Positions 8,930-16,956 of a stretch of DNA of 64,000 nucleotides are shown in pieces. A program made the position numbers and the translations under genes. The notes under the pieces are model-generated. The model saw only the letters and a list, made by a program, of their open reading frames with translations, searched no databases and was not told the DNA's origin. Every line of letters starts with the position of its first letter. The stretch's first letter is position 1. The stretch comes from Agarilytica rhodophyticola (GTDB lineage Bacteria > Pseudomonadota > Gammaproteobacteria > Pseudomonadales > Cellvibrionaceae): the NCBI RefSeq assembly GCF_002157225.2, contig NZ_CP020038.1:5796501-5860500 (forward strand), given 5' to 3'.

Positions 8930-10252
8930 GTGAAGAAAAGTCGACCGCCATATAAGACACTTTCATACACTGCGAGCGAGTACGAACTTAACTCTCAAAA
9001 TAGCGACTCCAATAGTACTATCGATCAGGGACGACGTAATATTTTGAAAAGCGTTTCCCTAAGTAGTATGACGACGCTATTGGGTATGGCAATCCCTTTT
9101 GGGTATTTAATGCCTAAGGGGCTCATGCCTATTGCCTTGGCAGAACAAAATAAGCAATTTACTATTCCTGGTAAATCGGGCCTAACAATTTTAAATGACC
9201 GACCTATCAACGCCGAGACACCTGCACATCTTTTAGATGATGATATTACACCAGCTAAACACTTATTTGTAAGAAATAATGGCATACCTCCCAAGTTATC
9301 TGATATCGACACAAGTACGTGGCAATTAACTATTGACGGAGAAGCATGTGAACGACCACAAAGCTTTTCTATTGCCCAGTTAAAACAACAATTTAAGAGT
9401 TATACTTATCAACTAGTCATTGAATGCGGTGGTAATGGTCGCAGTGAATTTTCTCCTCCAGCAAAGGGAAACCAATGGACAGTCGGTGCCATTGGCTGTC
9501 CTAGATGGACAGGTGTACGTCTCGCCGATGTACTCAAACATTGCGGAGTGAAGGAAGATGCAATTTATATTGGTTACTACGGTGCTGATAAACATCTAAG
9601 TGGTGAAAAAAATAAAGTTGTAATCTCTCGAGGTGTACCTATCGGTAAGGCTTTGGAAAAAGAAACCTTAATCGCATGGGAAATGAATGGTGAGGCGATA
9701 CCACTACAAAATGGTTACCCCCTAAGGTTAGTCTGTGGTGGTTGGCCCGCATCAACGTCCGGCAAATGGCTAAATAAAATTGTTGTACGCAATACAATTC
9801 ACGATGGCCCTAAAATGGGTGGCTATTCTTATCGAGTACCCTGTAAGCCGGTGGCACCGGGGACAAAAGTTGCCGAACAGGATATGTGTATTATTGAATC
9901 GATGCCGGTGAAATCATTAGTAACCTTTCCTAAATCAGGCATCACTCACAATTTGAACAAGCCCCTCGATATTCGCGGCAAGGCATGGGCGGGAGACTTA
10001 TCCGTTGCAAAAGTTTTTACTTCCATTGATTTTGGAGTCACATGGCAATTAGCAAAGCTAAAAGCGCCAGCGAATCGATTAGCATGGCAGAGCTGGCAAG
10101 CAGAAGTAACATTTCAACAAGCAGGATATTATGAAGTTTGGGCAAGAGCAGTAGATTCAAATGGAAAATCACAACCAATGATTTTACCTGGCTGGAATCC
10201 ACGAGGATATCTAAACAACGCCTGTCACCGTATCGCGGTAGCTGTTTCATGA
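8930..10252 (+). CDS. sorA: SorA-like sulfite dehydrogenase, molybdopterin subunit (Tat-exported)
   Basis: A 440-residue member of the sulfite oxidase family. The start is GTG at 8930, chosen because TAAGGAGA ends 4 bases upstream. A twin-arginine signal lies unusually deep: GRRNILKS with R35-R36, a hydrophobic run to about residue 61 and a likely cut after IALA (residue 71). The cofactor domain carries LVIECGGNGRSEF, with C166 as the expected molybdenum ligand, then GAIGCPRWTGVRLADVL and GYPLRLVCGGWPASTSGKWL. The C-terminal dimerisation domain has VTFPKSGI, RGKAWAGD and SIDFGVTWQLAKL. The family oxidises sulfite to sulfate in the periplasm and passes electrons to cytochrome c, and the next gene encodes a c-type cytochrome. 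Another oxidisable substrate is possible. Confidence 0.85.
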   Translation: MKKSRPPYKTLSYTASEYELNSQNSDSNSTIDQGRRNILKSVSLSSMTTLLGMAIPFGYLMPKGLMPIALAEQNKQFTIPGKSGLTILNDRPINAETPAHLLDDDITPAKHLFVRNNGIPPKLSDIDTSTWQLTIDGEACERPQSFSIAQLKQQFKSYTYQLVIECGGNGRSEFSPPAKGNQWTVGAIGCPRWTGVRLADVLKHCGVKEDAIYIGYYGADKHLSGEKNKVVISRGVPIGKALEKETLIAWEMNGEAIPLQNGYPLRLVCGGWPASTSGKWLNKIVVRNTIHDGPKMGGYSYRVPCKPVAPGTKVAEQDMCIIESMPVKSLVTFPKSGITHNLNKPLDIRGKAWAGDLSVAKVFTSIDFGVTWQLAKLKAPANRLAWQSWQAEVTFQQAGYYEVWARAVDSNGKSQPMILPGWNPRGYLNNACHRIAVAVS

Positions 10253-10725
10253 GTATTAACGTCTATCGCAAACTATATGATCGAGCTAACACATTAGCTC
10301 TGCTGCAGTTAGATGGTGTAACAAAGATAAAAACAGTAAAAAAGATAAGAAAATCTAAATGGATAAAAGAGATAGTCGCAACGCTGTTTATTGTAGTAAA
10401 TGTGTCTTACGTGAACGCTACGGAGAAAAAAATAGACCAACGCACCGGCCTAATTATCGATGAAAACTGGCAAATCATCGCTGGTAACTGCAGTGCATGC
10501 CACTCTCTTAGTTTAGTTAAAACAAATCGTGCTAATAAACAAGGCTGGCTCTCTATGATTCGCTGGATGCAAGAAACCCAAAATTTGTGGAAATTTGATA
10601 CCGCTACAGAAGAGAAGATACTAAGGTATTTAACAAAAAACTACGGGCCAGATAAAATTGGAAGAAGACGGAACTTGCCCACTCATTTATTACCTCCAAG
10701 CTCACAGCCTGTATCAAAACCCTGA
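10249..10725 (+). CDS. sorB: Monohaem cytochrome c, probable SorB-like electron acceptor
   Basis: A 158-residue protein. The start is placed at the ATG at 10249 because it overlaps the sorA-like stop as ATGA, a usual translational-coupling arrangement; a longer in-frame extension to 10138 would lie inside sorA. A basic N-terminus of about 40 residues precedes one hydrophobic segment (EIVATLFIVVNVSYVNA), a signal peptide or anchor. A single haem-binding motif CSACH follows near residue 84, and helices with WLSMIRWMQETQNLW supply a possible Met ligand. SorB is the cytochrome subunit of the SorAB sulfite:cytochrome c oxidoreductase and the gene order fits it. The long N-terminal extension is unusual. 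Confidence 0.8.
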   Translation: MSINVYRKLYDRANTLALLQLDGVTKIKTVKKIRKSKWIKEIVATLFIVVNVSYVNATEKKIDQRTGLIIDENWQIIAGNCSACHSLSLVKTNRANKQGWLSMIRWMQETQNLWKFDTATEEKILRYLTKNYGPDKIGRRRNLPTHLLPPSSQPVSKP

Positions 10726-11274
10726 TCTTTATTATTGTAAAGAGCTTAACTCTATAATTCTGATGACTATAAGGCAGTGCTATTCATTGGTTACATATCA
10801 GAAATTAAGCTCATAACAACAGAAAATAATATAGACAATACAATTAACATTCTTTTATTTAATATCTTTATTTAACTTATGTAAAAATTATTTATACTAA
10901 AAATACTAAAATTCTAATAACTCATTATAATTTCTACTATGCACTCTATTGCCTCTGTTTAAACTGTCCGTTTTATCAGTATTGTTAATTTAATTAGCAT
11001 GTTAAAAGGTTATAAACATTAGCCTTCTAATTTCGCTTAAGTTTAAAAAAGTGACAGAATGATTTGTAATCGTTTTCAAAACGTATATATACTAACTGCC
11101 AATAAGATGTGAATGCAGACGGCCTATTTCAATAGAGAAACCGTTTTAAACTGTTTCGAACTGTATTGCATAGCGGCTCACTTCTTAGTAATACGGCGAC
11201 AAACTTCACAGGTAAATAATATTAAAAATGTAGGAATAAAATAAATAATAACTAGATAAAGAGGAATCCAATAA
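10726..11274. other. 549-bp AT-rich intergenic region with promoter of the first GH43-like gene
   Basis: No convincing gene was found on either strand. The right half holds a LacI-type operator (11065-11078) and, just before the next ATG, a ribosome site AGAGGAAT that also precedes the paralogue at 24058. The left half is low-complexity A/T sequence. Confidence 0.6.
11065..11078. promoter_or_regulatory. LacI-family-type operator upstream of the first GH43-like gene
   Basis: TGTAATCGTTTTCA has the central CG and the TGnAAnCG half-site typical of LacI/GalR-family operators. The 15 bases GATTTGTAATCGTTT starting at 11061 recur exactly at 23942 upstream of the paralogous gene, and in both places CAAAA and GTATATA follow. 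No LacI-type gene lies in the window. Confidence 0.6.
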
Positions 11275-12495
11275 ATGCTGTTTAATAAAAATAAAAATGC
11301 AAAGAACTCTTATATTAAGCGCTTGCTTACCGCCCTTACCTTTACTTCTATAGGTATTGCATCCACCTTGGAAGCACAACCATTACGTAATCGAACAATT
11401 CTGCCCGAACACTATGCACCTAATCTTATTTGGGACGGAGGCAACAATCCCCATTTTAATAAGTGGGCTCCAGTCGGATCTGCAGATCCAACTGCAAAAG
11501 TATTCGGTAATAAGATATATGTGTATACCTCTAGCGATAGCAAAGAGCTTTGCCAAATAAGAAATAACAAACAGAAGAAACACTCCTATGCTCCTTGGGC
11601 AAATACTGGTTTTTGCATGCCTGGTTACCAAGTATATTCTTCTACAGATGGCAATCTACATCAGAACAATTGGCAAAAGCACGGTTTAGTTTTACGTCAA
11701 AAAGATGTGCCTTGGGCGAGAAAAGCGAATTCTGGCTGGGGACATAGCGCTACTATGTGGGCCGCTGATGTAGTTCAAGGAGACGATGGCAAATACTATA
11801 TGTTTTTCCCTAGTGTTCGTGCGGATAACAACCACCAAACCATTGGTGTAGCCGTGGCTAATTCACCCACAGGGCCTTTCACTGCTAGGTCCGGGCCGAT
11901 CTCTACTGCTAATGGATTTGATCATGTATTTGACCCTTCAGTTATTAAAATAGGTGGGCAGTGGTACATTTTCTATGCTAAAAATGGTGCCGGTGGCAAT
12001 AAAGCAATTTGGGTCGCGAAGATTAATTCCAATTTTACTCAAATAAATACCCCTAAAGACCTTGAATTAGAAAAAGGCAAATATTTAGAAGGCCCACATG
12101 CATATAAAGTGGGTAATAATGTTTGGTTACAATGGGCAAGTGTAACAGCTTCACCCCAGGGGCCTTATCCAGGAGGTTACCAAATTAAACACGCAGTTGC
12201 CTGGAATAACAACAATCCCCATCATAATTTTGATCAGCGTGGTATTTTAGTTCATCCATTTGGCAAACCAGGAACTAACCATGGCTCTGTCGTTTGGTGG
12301 AATAATAAATTTTGGGCTTTTTATCATGACCATGTCAATGGCCGTAATAACAACTACAATCCCAATGCTTGGAACCAAACACACAACTATCGTAGAGCAA
12401 TGTATAGTTTAGTAGATGTTGACTGGAGCAAAAGAGGTCAGATTAAGTCGTTTAGGCCTGACCGTGTTGTTCAGCAACCCTCTCGAGGAAACTAG
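11275..12495 (+). CDS. Secreted GH43-like five-bladed propeller glycosidase (paralogue 1)
   Basis: A 406-residue protein with a signal peptide (hydrophobic residues 17-31, likely cut after LEA at residue 34). The GH43/clan GH-F pattern is visible: SADPTAKV with D71 as candidate catalytic base, WAADVVQGDDGKYYMFFPS, VFDPSVIKIGGQWYIFYA with D220 as pKa-modulating aspartate, and LEGPHAYKV with E272 as general acid. Family members release arabinose, xylose or galactose from plant or algal polysaccharides; the substrate here is not predictable. The ribosome site is GAGGAAT. It is close kin to the protein at 24058-25296, with long shared runs such as PISTANGFDHVFDPSVIK, and carries the same upstream operator. 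A dyad terminator follows. Confidence 0.8.
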   Translation: MLFNKNKNAKNSYIKRLLTALTFTSIGIASTLEAQPLRNRTILPEHYAPNLIWDGGNNPHFNKWAPVGSADPTAKVFGNKIYVYTSSDSKELCQIRNNKQKKHSYAPWANTGFCMPGYQVYSSTDGNLHQNNWQKHGLVLRQKDVPWARKANSGWGHSATMWAADVVQGDDGKYYMFFPSVRADNNHQTIGVAVANSPTGPFTARSGPISTANGFDHVFDPSVIKIGGQWYIFYAKNGAGGNKAIWVAKINSNFTQINTPKDLELEKGKYLEGPHAYKVGNNVWLQWASVTASPQGPYPGGYQIKHAVAWNNNNPHHNFDQRGILVHPFGKPGTNHGSVVWWNNKFWAFYHDHVNGRNNNYNPNAWNQTHNYRRAMYSLVDVDWSKRGQIKSFRPDRVVQQPSRGN

Positions 12496-12524
12496 CTTTT
12501 ACAATCATTAATACTCCTCATAAA

Positions 12525-12570
12525 TAAATCACTTAACTATTAATAGGTATAGTATTGGTTAAGTGATTTA
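12525..12570 (+). terminator. Dyad terminator after the first GH43-like gene
   Basis: TAAATCACTTAAC (12525-12537) and GTTAAGTGATTTA (12558-12570) form a perfect 13-bp inverted repeat with a 20-base spacer, followed by a weak T-rich tail. It separates the GH43-like gene from the gene at 12616. Confidence 0.55.
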
Positions 12571-12615
12571 TTATTAGTTTTACTAGTTAAGTAGCGTCAT
12601 TGTGTACAGTAAATT

Positions 12616-13752
12616 ATGAAAACTCACATAAAATACTTTTCTACATCTGCAGTATTGGTAGCAGCTTTTATTATATGTTTTATATGGAGGTTTTCTGCTG
12701 TAGATTCACCACTACAGGATGCTTCTTCAACTAACAAAAGCTCTGCTGCTGATCTACATAAGCGAAAAATTATTTTTCAAAAAAGTGAAGTAGCTAAGCA
12801 CTATAAGCAAAGGGGTAATGTTAACAAAAGCCAACCTTCTTTCCCCGAGCGGTTAGATAAAATATCACGCCTTAGCCCCGAAGAAGGCAAAATTGAAAAA
12901 ACACTTCATTTACTTTCTAAGTGGGGCAAGCAAGATTTTAAATCGGCACTTGAATGGTTATCTTCTACAACAACTACAGATGGTGTCGGGTACTATTACC
13001 ATGCCATTTTTATTGCTGCATTAACTGATGCTACTCATAAAGATAAAGCTGAGATAGCTAATTTAATATTGGAATTACCATCTCAGCTTGTTAGTAAAGG
13101 ACAAATAATCAATGATTATATAGATTTTATTAGTAAAGAAGATCCTATTTCGGCAATGTATTGGTCTGAAAATATTGCGGAGGATAATCTAAGAGATCAT
13201 GCAAAACATATTTTAATTCATGACTGGGCTGTAGATAATCCAAGAGAAGTTTTAGATTTTCTATCAACATATTCAGATGTTTCAAGTGAACTAAGCCTCT
13301 ATGCAACAGATATTGCTGCTCGCCGTATGATTCTTGATAATCCTGAATTAGAAGCTAGTTCCATTTATCAATATCCTGAGGGCATACGTCAAGAATTAGC
13401 TCAAAGTGTTATTAGACACTTAGTTGAAAGTAATCTTGAACCCAATAGGAAAAATGCGAAGCTTTGGTTAGAGTCTATACCTGAAGGGGAGATAAAAGAC
13501 AAAGTTTTATCTCAATATATAGAAAGCTCCGGCACACAAGCGCCATTGGAAGAAATATTTCAATTAGCAATGAGCATCAACAACAGTCACTCTCGTGAAC
13601 AAATACTAAGTGCTTCTTTTGAGAATTGGTATGCTCAGAGTAATGAAGAAGCTGAATATTTTTTGCTAAATAGCTACTTACTTGACGAACAACAAAAAAC
13701 ACAAATACTCCAACAAGCAAAAAATGCATTTAGCCGTCCAAAAGACTCTTAA
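12616..13752 (+). CDS. Membrane-anchored or secreted helical-repeat protein of unknown function
   Basis: A 378-residue protein that I do not recognise. Residues 7-25 form one hydrophobic segment, a signal anchor or uncleaved signal peptide, followed by a polar linker. From about residue 75 the sequence is almost entirely helical, with loosely repeated units of about 35 residues containing a tryptophan and an acidic/NP turn (EDPISAMYWSENI, then HDWAVDNPREVLDFL, then KLWLESIPEGEIKDKV). This resembles TPR/HEAT-type solenoids. It ends 53 bases before a convergent esterase gene. Codon use and A/T content look like the neighbours, so no sign of recent transfer. A periplasmic scaffold role is a guess. 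Confidence 0.7.
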   Translation: MKTHIKYFSTSAVLVAAFIICFIWRFSAVDSPLQDASSTNKSSAADLHKRKIIFQKSEVAKHYKQRGNVNKSQPSFPERLDKISRLSPEEGKIEKTLHLLSKWGKQDFKSALEWLSSTTTTDGVGYYYHAIFIAALTDATHKDKAEIANLILELPSQLVSKGQIINDYIDFISKEDPISAMYWSENIAEDNLRDHAKHILIHDWAVDNPREVLDFLSTYSDVSSELSLYATDIAARRMILDNPELEASSIYQYPEGIRQELAQSVIRHLVESNLEPNRKNAKLWLESIPEGEIKDKVLSQYIESSGTQAPLEEIFQLAMSINNSHSREQILSASFENWYAQSNEEAEYFLLNSYLLDEQQKTQILQQAKNAFSRPKDS

Positions 13753-13805
13753 TTTTTTTTGCATTATCAATCTATTTAAGGCTGCGTAATAATTTAAAGC
13801 AGCCA

Positions 13806-14714
13806 TCAACCAGAGACATCTGTAGTCGTATTTGCTTTGCGATCAATATGAAAACGGACACTCTCAGCAATCACCGTATGCCAGTCATACCATTTGTGTT
13901 TACCTTCATAGACTAACCAACTATGTGGACGTTGGTTAGTCTCTAAATGCTTTTGAAATAATTCATTGGCCTCTCTAATACCAGTATGATCCTTGTCCCC
14001 CCAAGTTAAAAACAAACGGATGTCCTGCATGTTAGGGTTTTCAACCCAGCTGACAAAGGGATCAATATCTTTAGGAGTCTTACTACCATTGCCATTTTTT
14101 ATATCTCCCCAAATACGTTTAGTTGGCAAAAGTAATTTAATCAAAACACTACGCAAGGAAAACTTATTTTTATATGTTTTAGTAAAGATAGGGCCACTAA
14201 TAACTGCGATACTTGAAAATGTTTCAGGCTCATAGTAGGCGAAACGCAATGCCCCGTGCCCCCCCATAGAAATCCCAGTAACATGGCAGTGCTCAGGACA
14301 CGCTAACGTTGGATAACTTTTTTGAATATGAGGCATTAAGTCTTTGACAACCCAATCTCTATAATGGCGTGTACCATCAAACCAATTTTCCCAAAAACCT
14401 AACTCACCCTCGGGGTTGACGATAATAGCTCTGGGCAAATCACCTGCTAAAATAAGTTCGTCTAGGCGTTCACCCGCATTATATTTATCGAAAGTACGAT
14501 GATTCCCACCAGCCCCATGCAACATAATGATAAGAGGTAAGGCCTCTTGCTTATCCCAACCCGGGGGAAGATAGACAGAGTAAGGCATATCCTTTTTCAT
14601 TGCCGGGCTATAGATTATTCCCTGCTCGCTTCTGCTTTGCTTATTTAACGGTTGATTACTGCAAGCGGATAGCAGGAAACAGATAACAAATAAGAGTAAA
14701 ATATACTTTTGCAT
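13806..14714 (-). CDS. Lipoprotein esterase of the esterase D/feruloyl-esterase type (alpha/beta hydrolase)
   Basis: A 302-residue protein starting with a lipoprotein signal ending in LLSAC (lipobox, C18), so it is likely anchored to an outer or inner membrane leaflet. The alpha/beta-hydrolase signature is clear: LPLIIMLHGAGGNHRTFD forms the oxyanion region, GISMGGHGALRFAYYEP carries the nucleophile Ser, WGDKDHTG the acidic residue, and KHKWYDWHTVI the histidine. This pattern belongs to the putative esterase family (Pfam PF00756), which includes S-formylglutathione hydrolases and CE1 acetyl-xylan/feruloyl esterases. Location near two GH43-like genes favours removal of acetyl or feruloyl groups from polysaccharide, but this is context only. 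Confidence 0.82.
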   Translation of the reverse strand: MQKYILLLFVICFLLSACSNQPLNKQSRSEQGIIYSPAMKKDMPYSVYLPPGWDKQEALPLIIMLHGAGGNHRTFDKYNAGERLDELILAGDLPRAIIVNPEGELGFWENWFDGTRHYRDWVVKDLMPHIQKSYPTLACPEHCHVTGISMGGHGALRFAYYEPETFSSIAVISGPIFTKTYKNKFSLRSVLIKLLLPTKRIWGDIKNGNGSKTPKDIDPFVSWVENPNMQDIRLFLTWGDKDHTGIREANELFQKHLETNQRPHSWLVYEGKHKWYDWHTVIAESVRFHIDRKANTTTDVSG

Positions 14715-15082
14715 AAAAATCTAGTATTAAAAGTAGCATTGAAAAATCGTAGGTGTAATCTTACAAAGGATACTATGATCCCATTTATAATGGTTATAGT
14801 CACAGCTTAGGTAGTTACGCAATAGAGCCAGTAACAGATTATTACCTCTGCAAATACCTGTATCGGGTAAACAATACCTACTATTAACCGTCGCCCATTA
14901 ACATAAAGCGTCGTTGTTCGAAAAGGCTTGATTATAAGGGCTCGCACGTGTCTATCGACATACGGCGGTGCATCCATAAACCGCTATTAACCCAACATAT
15001 ACTGCCACCAGGTTAATAGCTTTGGATCGGTACTTAAATTGAATAGTTCCCGATGCTATATATCTTTTATAGATACGAGGGG
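14715..15082. other. 368-bp intergenic region with an inverted repeat
   Basis: No gene is supported. GCTATTAACC (14983-14992) and GGTTAATAGC (15011-15020) are perfect 10-bp inverted arms with an 18-base spacer, a possible transcript-end structure for the leftward metallophosphoesterase gene. Nothing else stands out. Confidence 0.5.
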
Positions 15083-15829
15083 CTATATGTTAATGCACTT
15101 TAACGGATCATAGCTGGTGATATTTTCGTCAGGGTAACCTTTAGGATTGCATACCACTTTACAGTCACCAAGAAAATATTCACTACCGCTGTGTACATGT
15201 CCATGTATCCAATAGTCTGGCTTATGTTTGGCTACAAATATTTCCAAGTTTGAAGCATAAGCTGCGCTGCTAACTTTATTCTTTCTGAACTCTGGCAACG
15301 ACTTTATGCTAGGAGCATGGTGTGTTACGACAATATTTTTTTCATCTTTTAAATGGAGTAATGTTTCATTTAACCATGTGAATGATTGCAAGTGAATAGA
15401 TGCCACATCAATTGAGCGCAACTTTGAATAGCTAGGCCAACGGCGGATTTTTTTATAATCATTAATCAGTTGCTGGCATTCATATCCTATAATTTCTGGA
15501 TTACCAAATAATTCAAAATTTGTCCACAAAGTACAGCCAATAAAATTGATACCGTCCAGTTTAACACTATCGTTTTCAAGTACATGAACATTGCTCCCTT
15601 GGGTTTTTTCTTTTACATCATCGACTAACTTAGGGTAAGCACTTCCATAGTATTCATGATTACCCATCACATAAACAACGGGAATGTGAGGAATGTTTTC
15701 CATAGCCCAAATAACCCCCTTATCACGAACATGTATATCCCCCGCGAGGACAACAACATCAGCATTACATTCGGGATATTGAAAATGTCCAAACTCAATA
15801 TGTAAATCACTTAAAACATGAATTTTCAT
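15083..15829 (-). CDS. Calcineurin-like metallophosphoesterase
   Basis: A 248-residue cytoplasmic protein with the dimetal phosphoesterase motifs in order: VLSDLHIEFG (D-x-H, residues 6-10), VVLAGDIH, VMGNHEYYGS, VTHHAPS and HGHVHSG near the C-terminus. These residues bind two metal ions and activate water for phosphate ester cleavage. The family covers nucleotide, protein and phospholipid phosphatases, so the substrate cannot be stated. It stands alone: the esterase gene on the same strand is about 370 bp downstream, and the operon at 16 kb is divergent across a 240-bp gap. Confidence 0.88.
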   Translation of the reverse strand: MKIHVLSDLHIEFGHFQYPECNADVVVLAGDIHVRDKGVIWAMENIPHIPVVYVMGNHEYYGSAYPKLVDDVKEKTQGSNVHVLENDSVKLDGINFIGCTLWTNFELFGNPEIIGYECQQLINDYKKIRRWPSYSKLRSIDVASIHLQSFTWLNETLLHLKDEKNIVVTHHAPSIKSLPEFRKNKVSSAAYASNLEIFVAKHKPDYWIHGHVHSGSEYFLGDCKVVCNPKGYPDENITSYDPLKCINI

Positions 15830-16031
15830 TACAGTGCTAATCCCACAGTATAGAACGGCTTAACCTCGATAGTTTTCATCTTTGCTACCCTTCATTATCA
15901 ATCTTCTAACCACAGCGGCGGTAGTAAATACTTACAAATTCACATAAGGATAAAAACTTACTACTTTTTAACTTAACAGTGTCCTCTATCTTCTCTTGTC
16001 TCTGTATATCTAGTGAGAGAGAGCTTTTGAC

Positions 16032-16073
16032 ATGGAAAAATACAGGGGCCTTGCGGGCACTATAGTTATATGA
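16032..16073 (+). CDS. Possible 13-codon leader peptide overlapping the next start
   Basis: An ATG at 16032 opens a short frame (MEKYRGLAGTIVI) whose TGA overlaps the ATG at 16070. A purine-rich GAGAGAG stretch lies about 9 bases upstream, while the gene at 16070 has no good ribosome site of its own. This would allow translational coupling. Short frames like this also arise by chance. Confidence 0.2.
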   Translation: MEKYRGLAGTIVI

Positions 16074-16945
16074 AACATATCAGTAATATTTTTGGACAAC
16101 AGTTCAGTATACACATTAGTGGTAACTCCTCGCTATCTCATGACAAAAGCTATCAAAATAAAGAAATTTTTCTCGACCAAAGGCAAGCTTTACAATTTCT
16201 TCGTAAACTCATTGTTCCAACTAACTACTGGCGAAGAATCGACCACTCCATTGGACTCAGTCGTCACAATGGTTCGCAAAATGACATCGAAAATGCAATT
16301 GCGGCTGCAGTGGTACAAGGAAGAATCAGTTTCTCACGAGTAAACACTGAGCAGCTCATTGCTGGTAAAGATGCTCCCCTTATTAAAGACGCATTTAGTA
16401 AAACATATTCAATCGTAACGGAAAATTCTATTGGCTTATCCGATAAAAAGCACATTCTTAGTTTTGCAACAACTGATGCAGCTCTGAACTTTTTAGAAAG
16501 TTCTAATATACCATTTTCAATACAAAACTCTCTGTTAACGTTAAATAAAAATATTTCGGAAAAAGATTCATCAACATCGTTGCAGATACTCGCACAGCAT
16601 CTATATGAGAGGACACTTTTTGTTGTTTATCGAACACCGATCCTACCGAGGCCAAAATCAAAAGAACAGCTACAGGAAACATATAATCAGCCTGGTACAC
16701 GTTCTGTCGAGCTAGCCCCTCCTACTGCACCCTGGATTGAGTTTGTATTACGAGATGAACAGAGTGGAAATCCTCTCGTTGGAATTAAAGTTAGAATTAA
16801 GCGTCCGGACGGAACCGTGGTTATCAAAGCTTCAGATAACAAAGGTAGCATTTATCTAAATAACCTCGATGAAGGGTTTTGTGAAATTGAAGAAATTATG
16901 GACAACGACGGTTGGGAATTCTGTTCAATGGAAAAGATACGTTAG
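16070..16945 (+). CDS. Unknown protein with C-terminal Ig-like domain; first gene of a cell-envelope operon
   Basis: A 291-residue protein without a signal peptide. The first ~200 residues match nothing I recognise. Residues ~220-285 (IEFVLRDEQSGNPLVGIKVR, then a short PDGTV turn, SDNKGSIYLNNLDEG and DGWEF) form a small beta-sandwich of the carboxypeptidase-regulatory type. The pattern of a polar residue-x-hydrophobic strand, GNP-V, PDG and a final aromatic resembles domains often seen beside VgrG/PAAR genes of type VI secretion, but no secretion gene is present here. It ends 11 bases before the OmpA/peptidoglycan-binding gene and probably begins a four-gene operon. Confidence 0.72.
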   Translation: MKHISNIFGQQFSIHISGNSSLSHDKSYQNKEIFLDQRQALQFLRKLIVPTNYWRRIDHSIGLSRHNGSQNDIENAIAAAVVQGRISFSRVNTEQLIAGKDAPLIKDAFSKTYSIVTENSIGLSDKKHILSFATTDAALNFLESSNIPFSIQNSLLTLNKNISEKDSSTSLQILAQHLYERTLFVVYRTPILPRPKSKEQLQETYNQPGTRSVELAPPTAPWIEFVLRDEQSGNPLVGIKVRIKRPDGTVVIKASDNKGSIYLNNLDEGFCEIEEIMDNDGWEFCSMEKIR

Positions 16946-16956
16946 AGGGGAAAGCA

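Noticed and set aside
10138-10248. Longer form of the cytochrome c gene
   Set aside because: It would extend 110 bp back into the SorA coding region; the ATGA overlap at 10249 is the better start.
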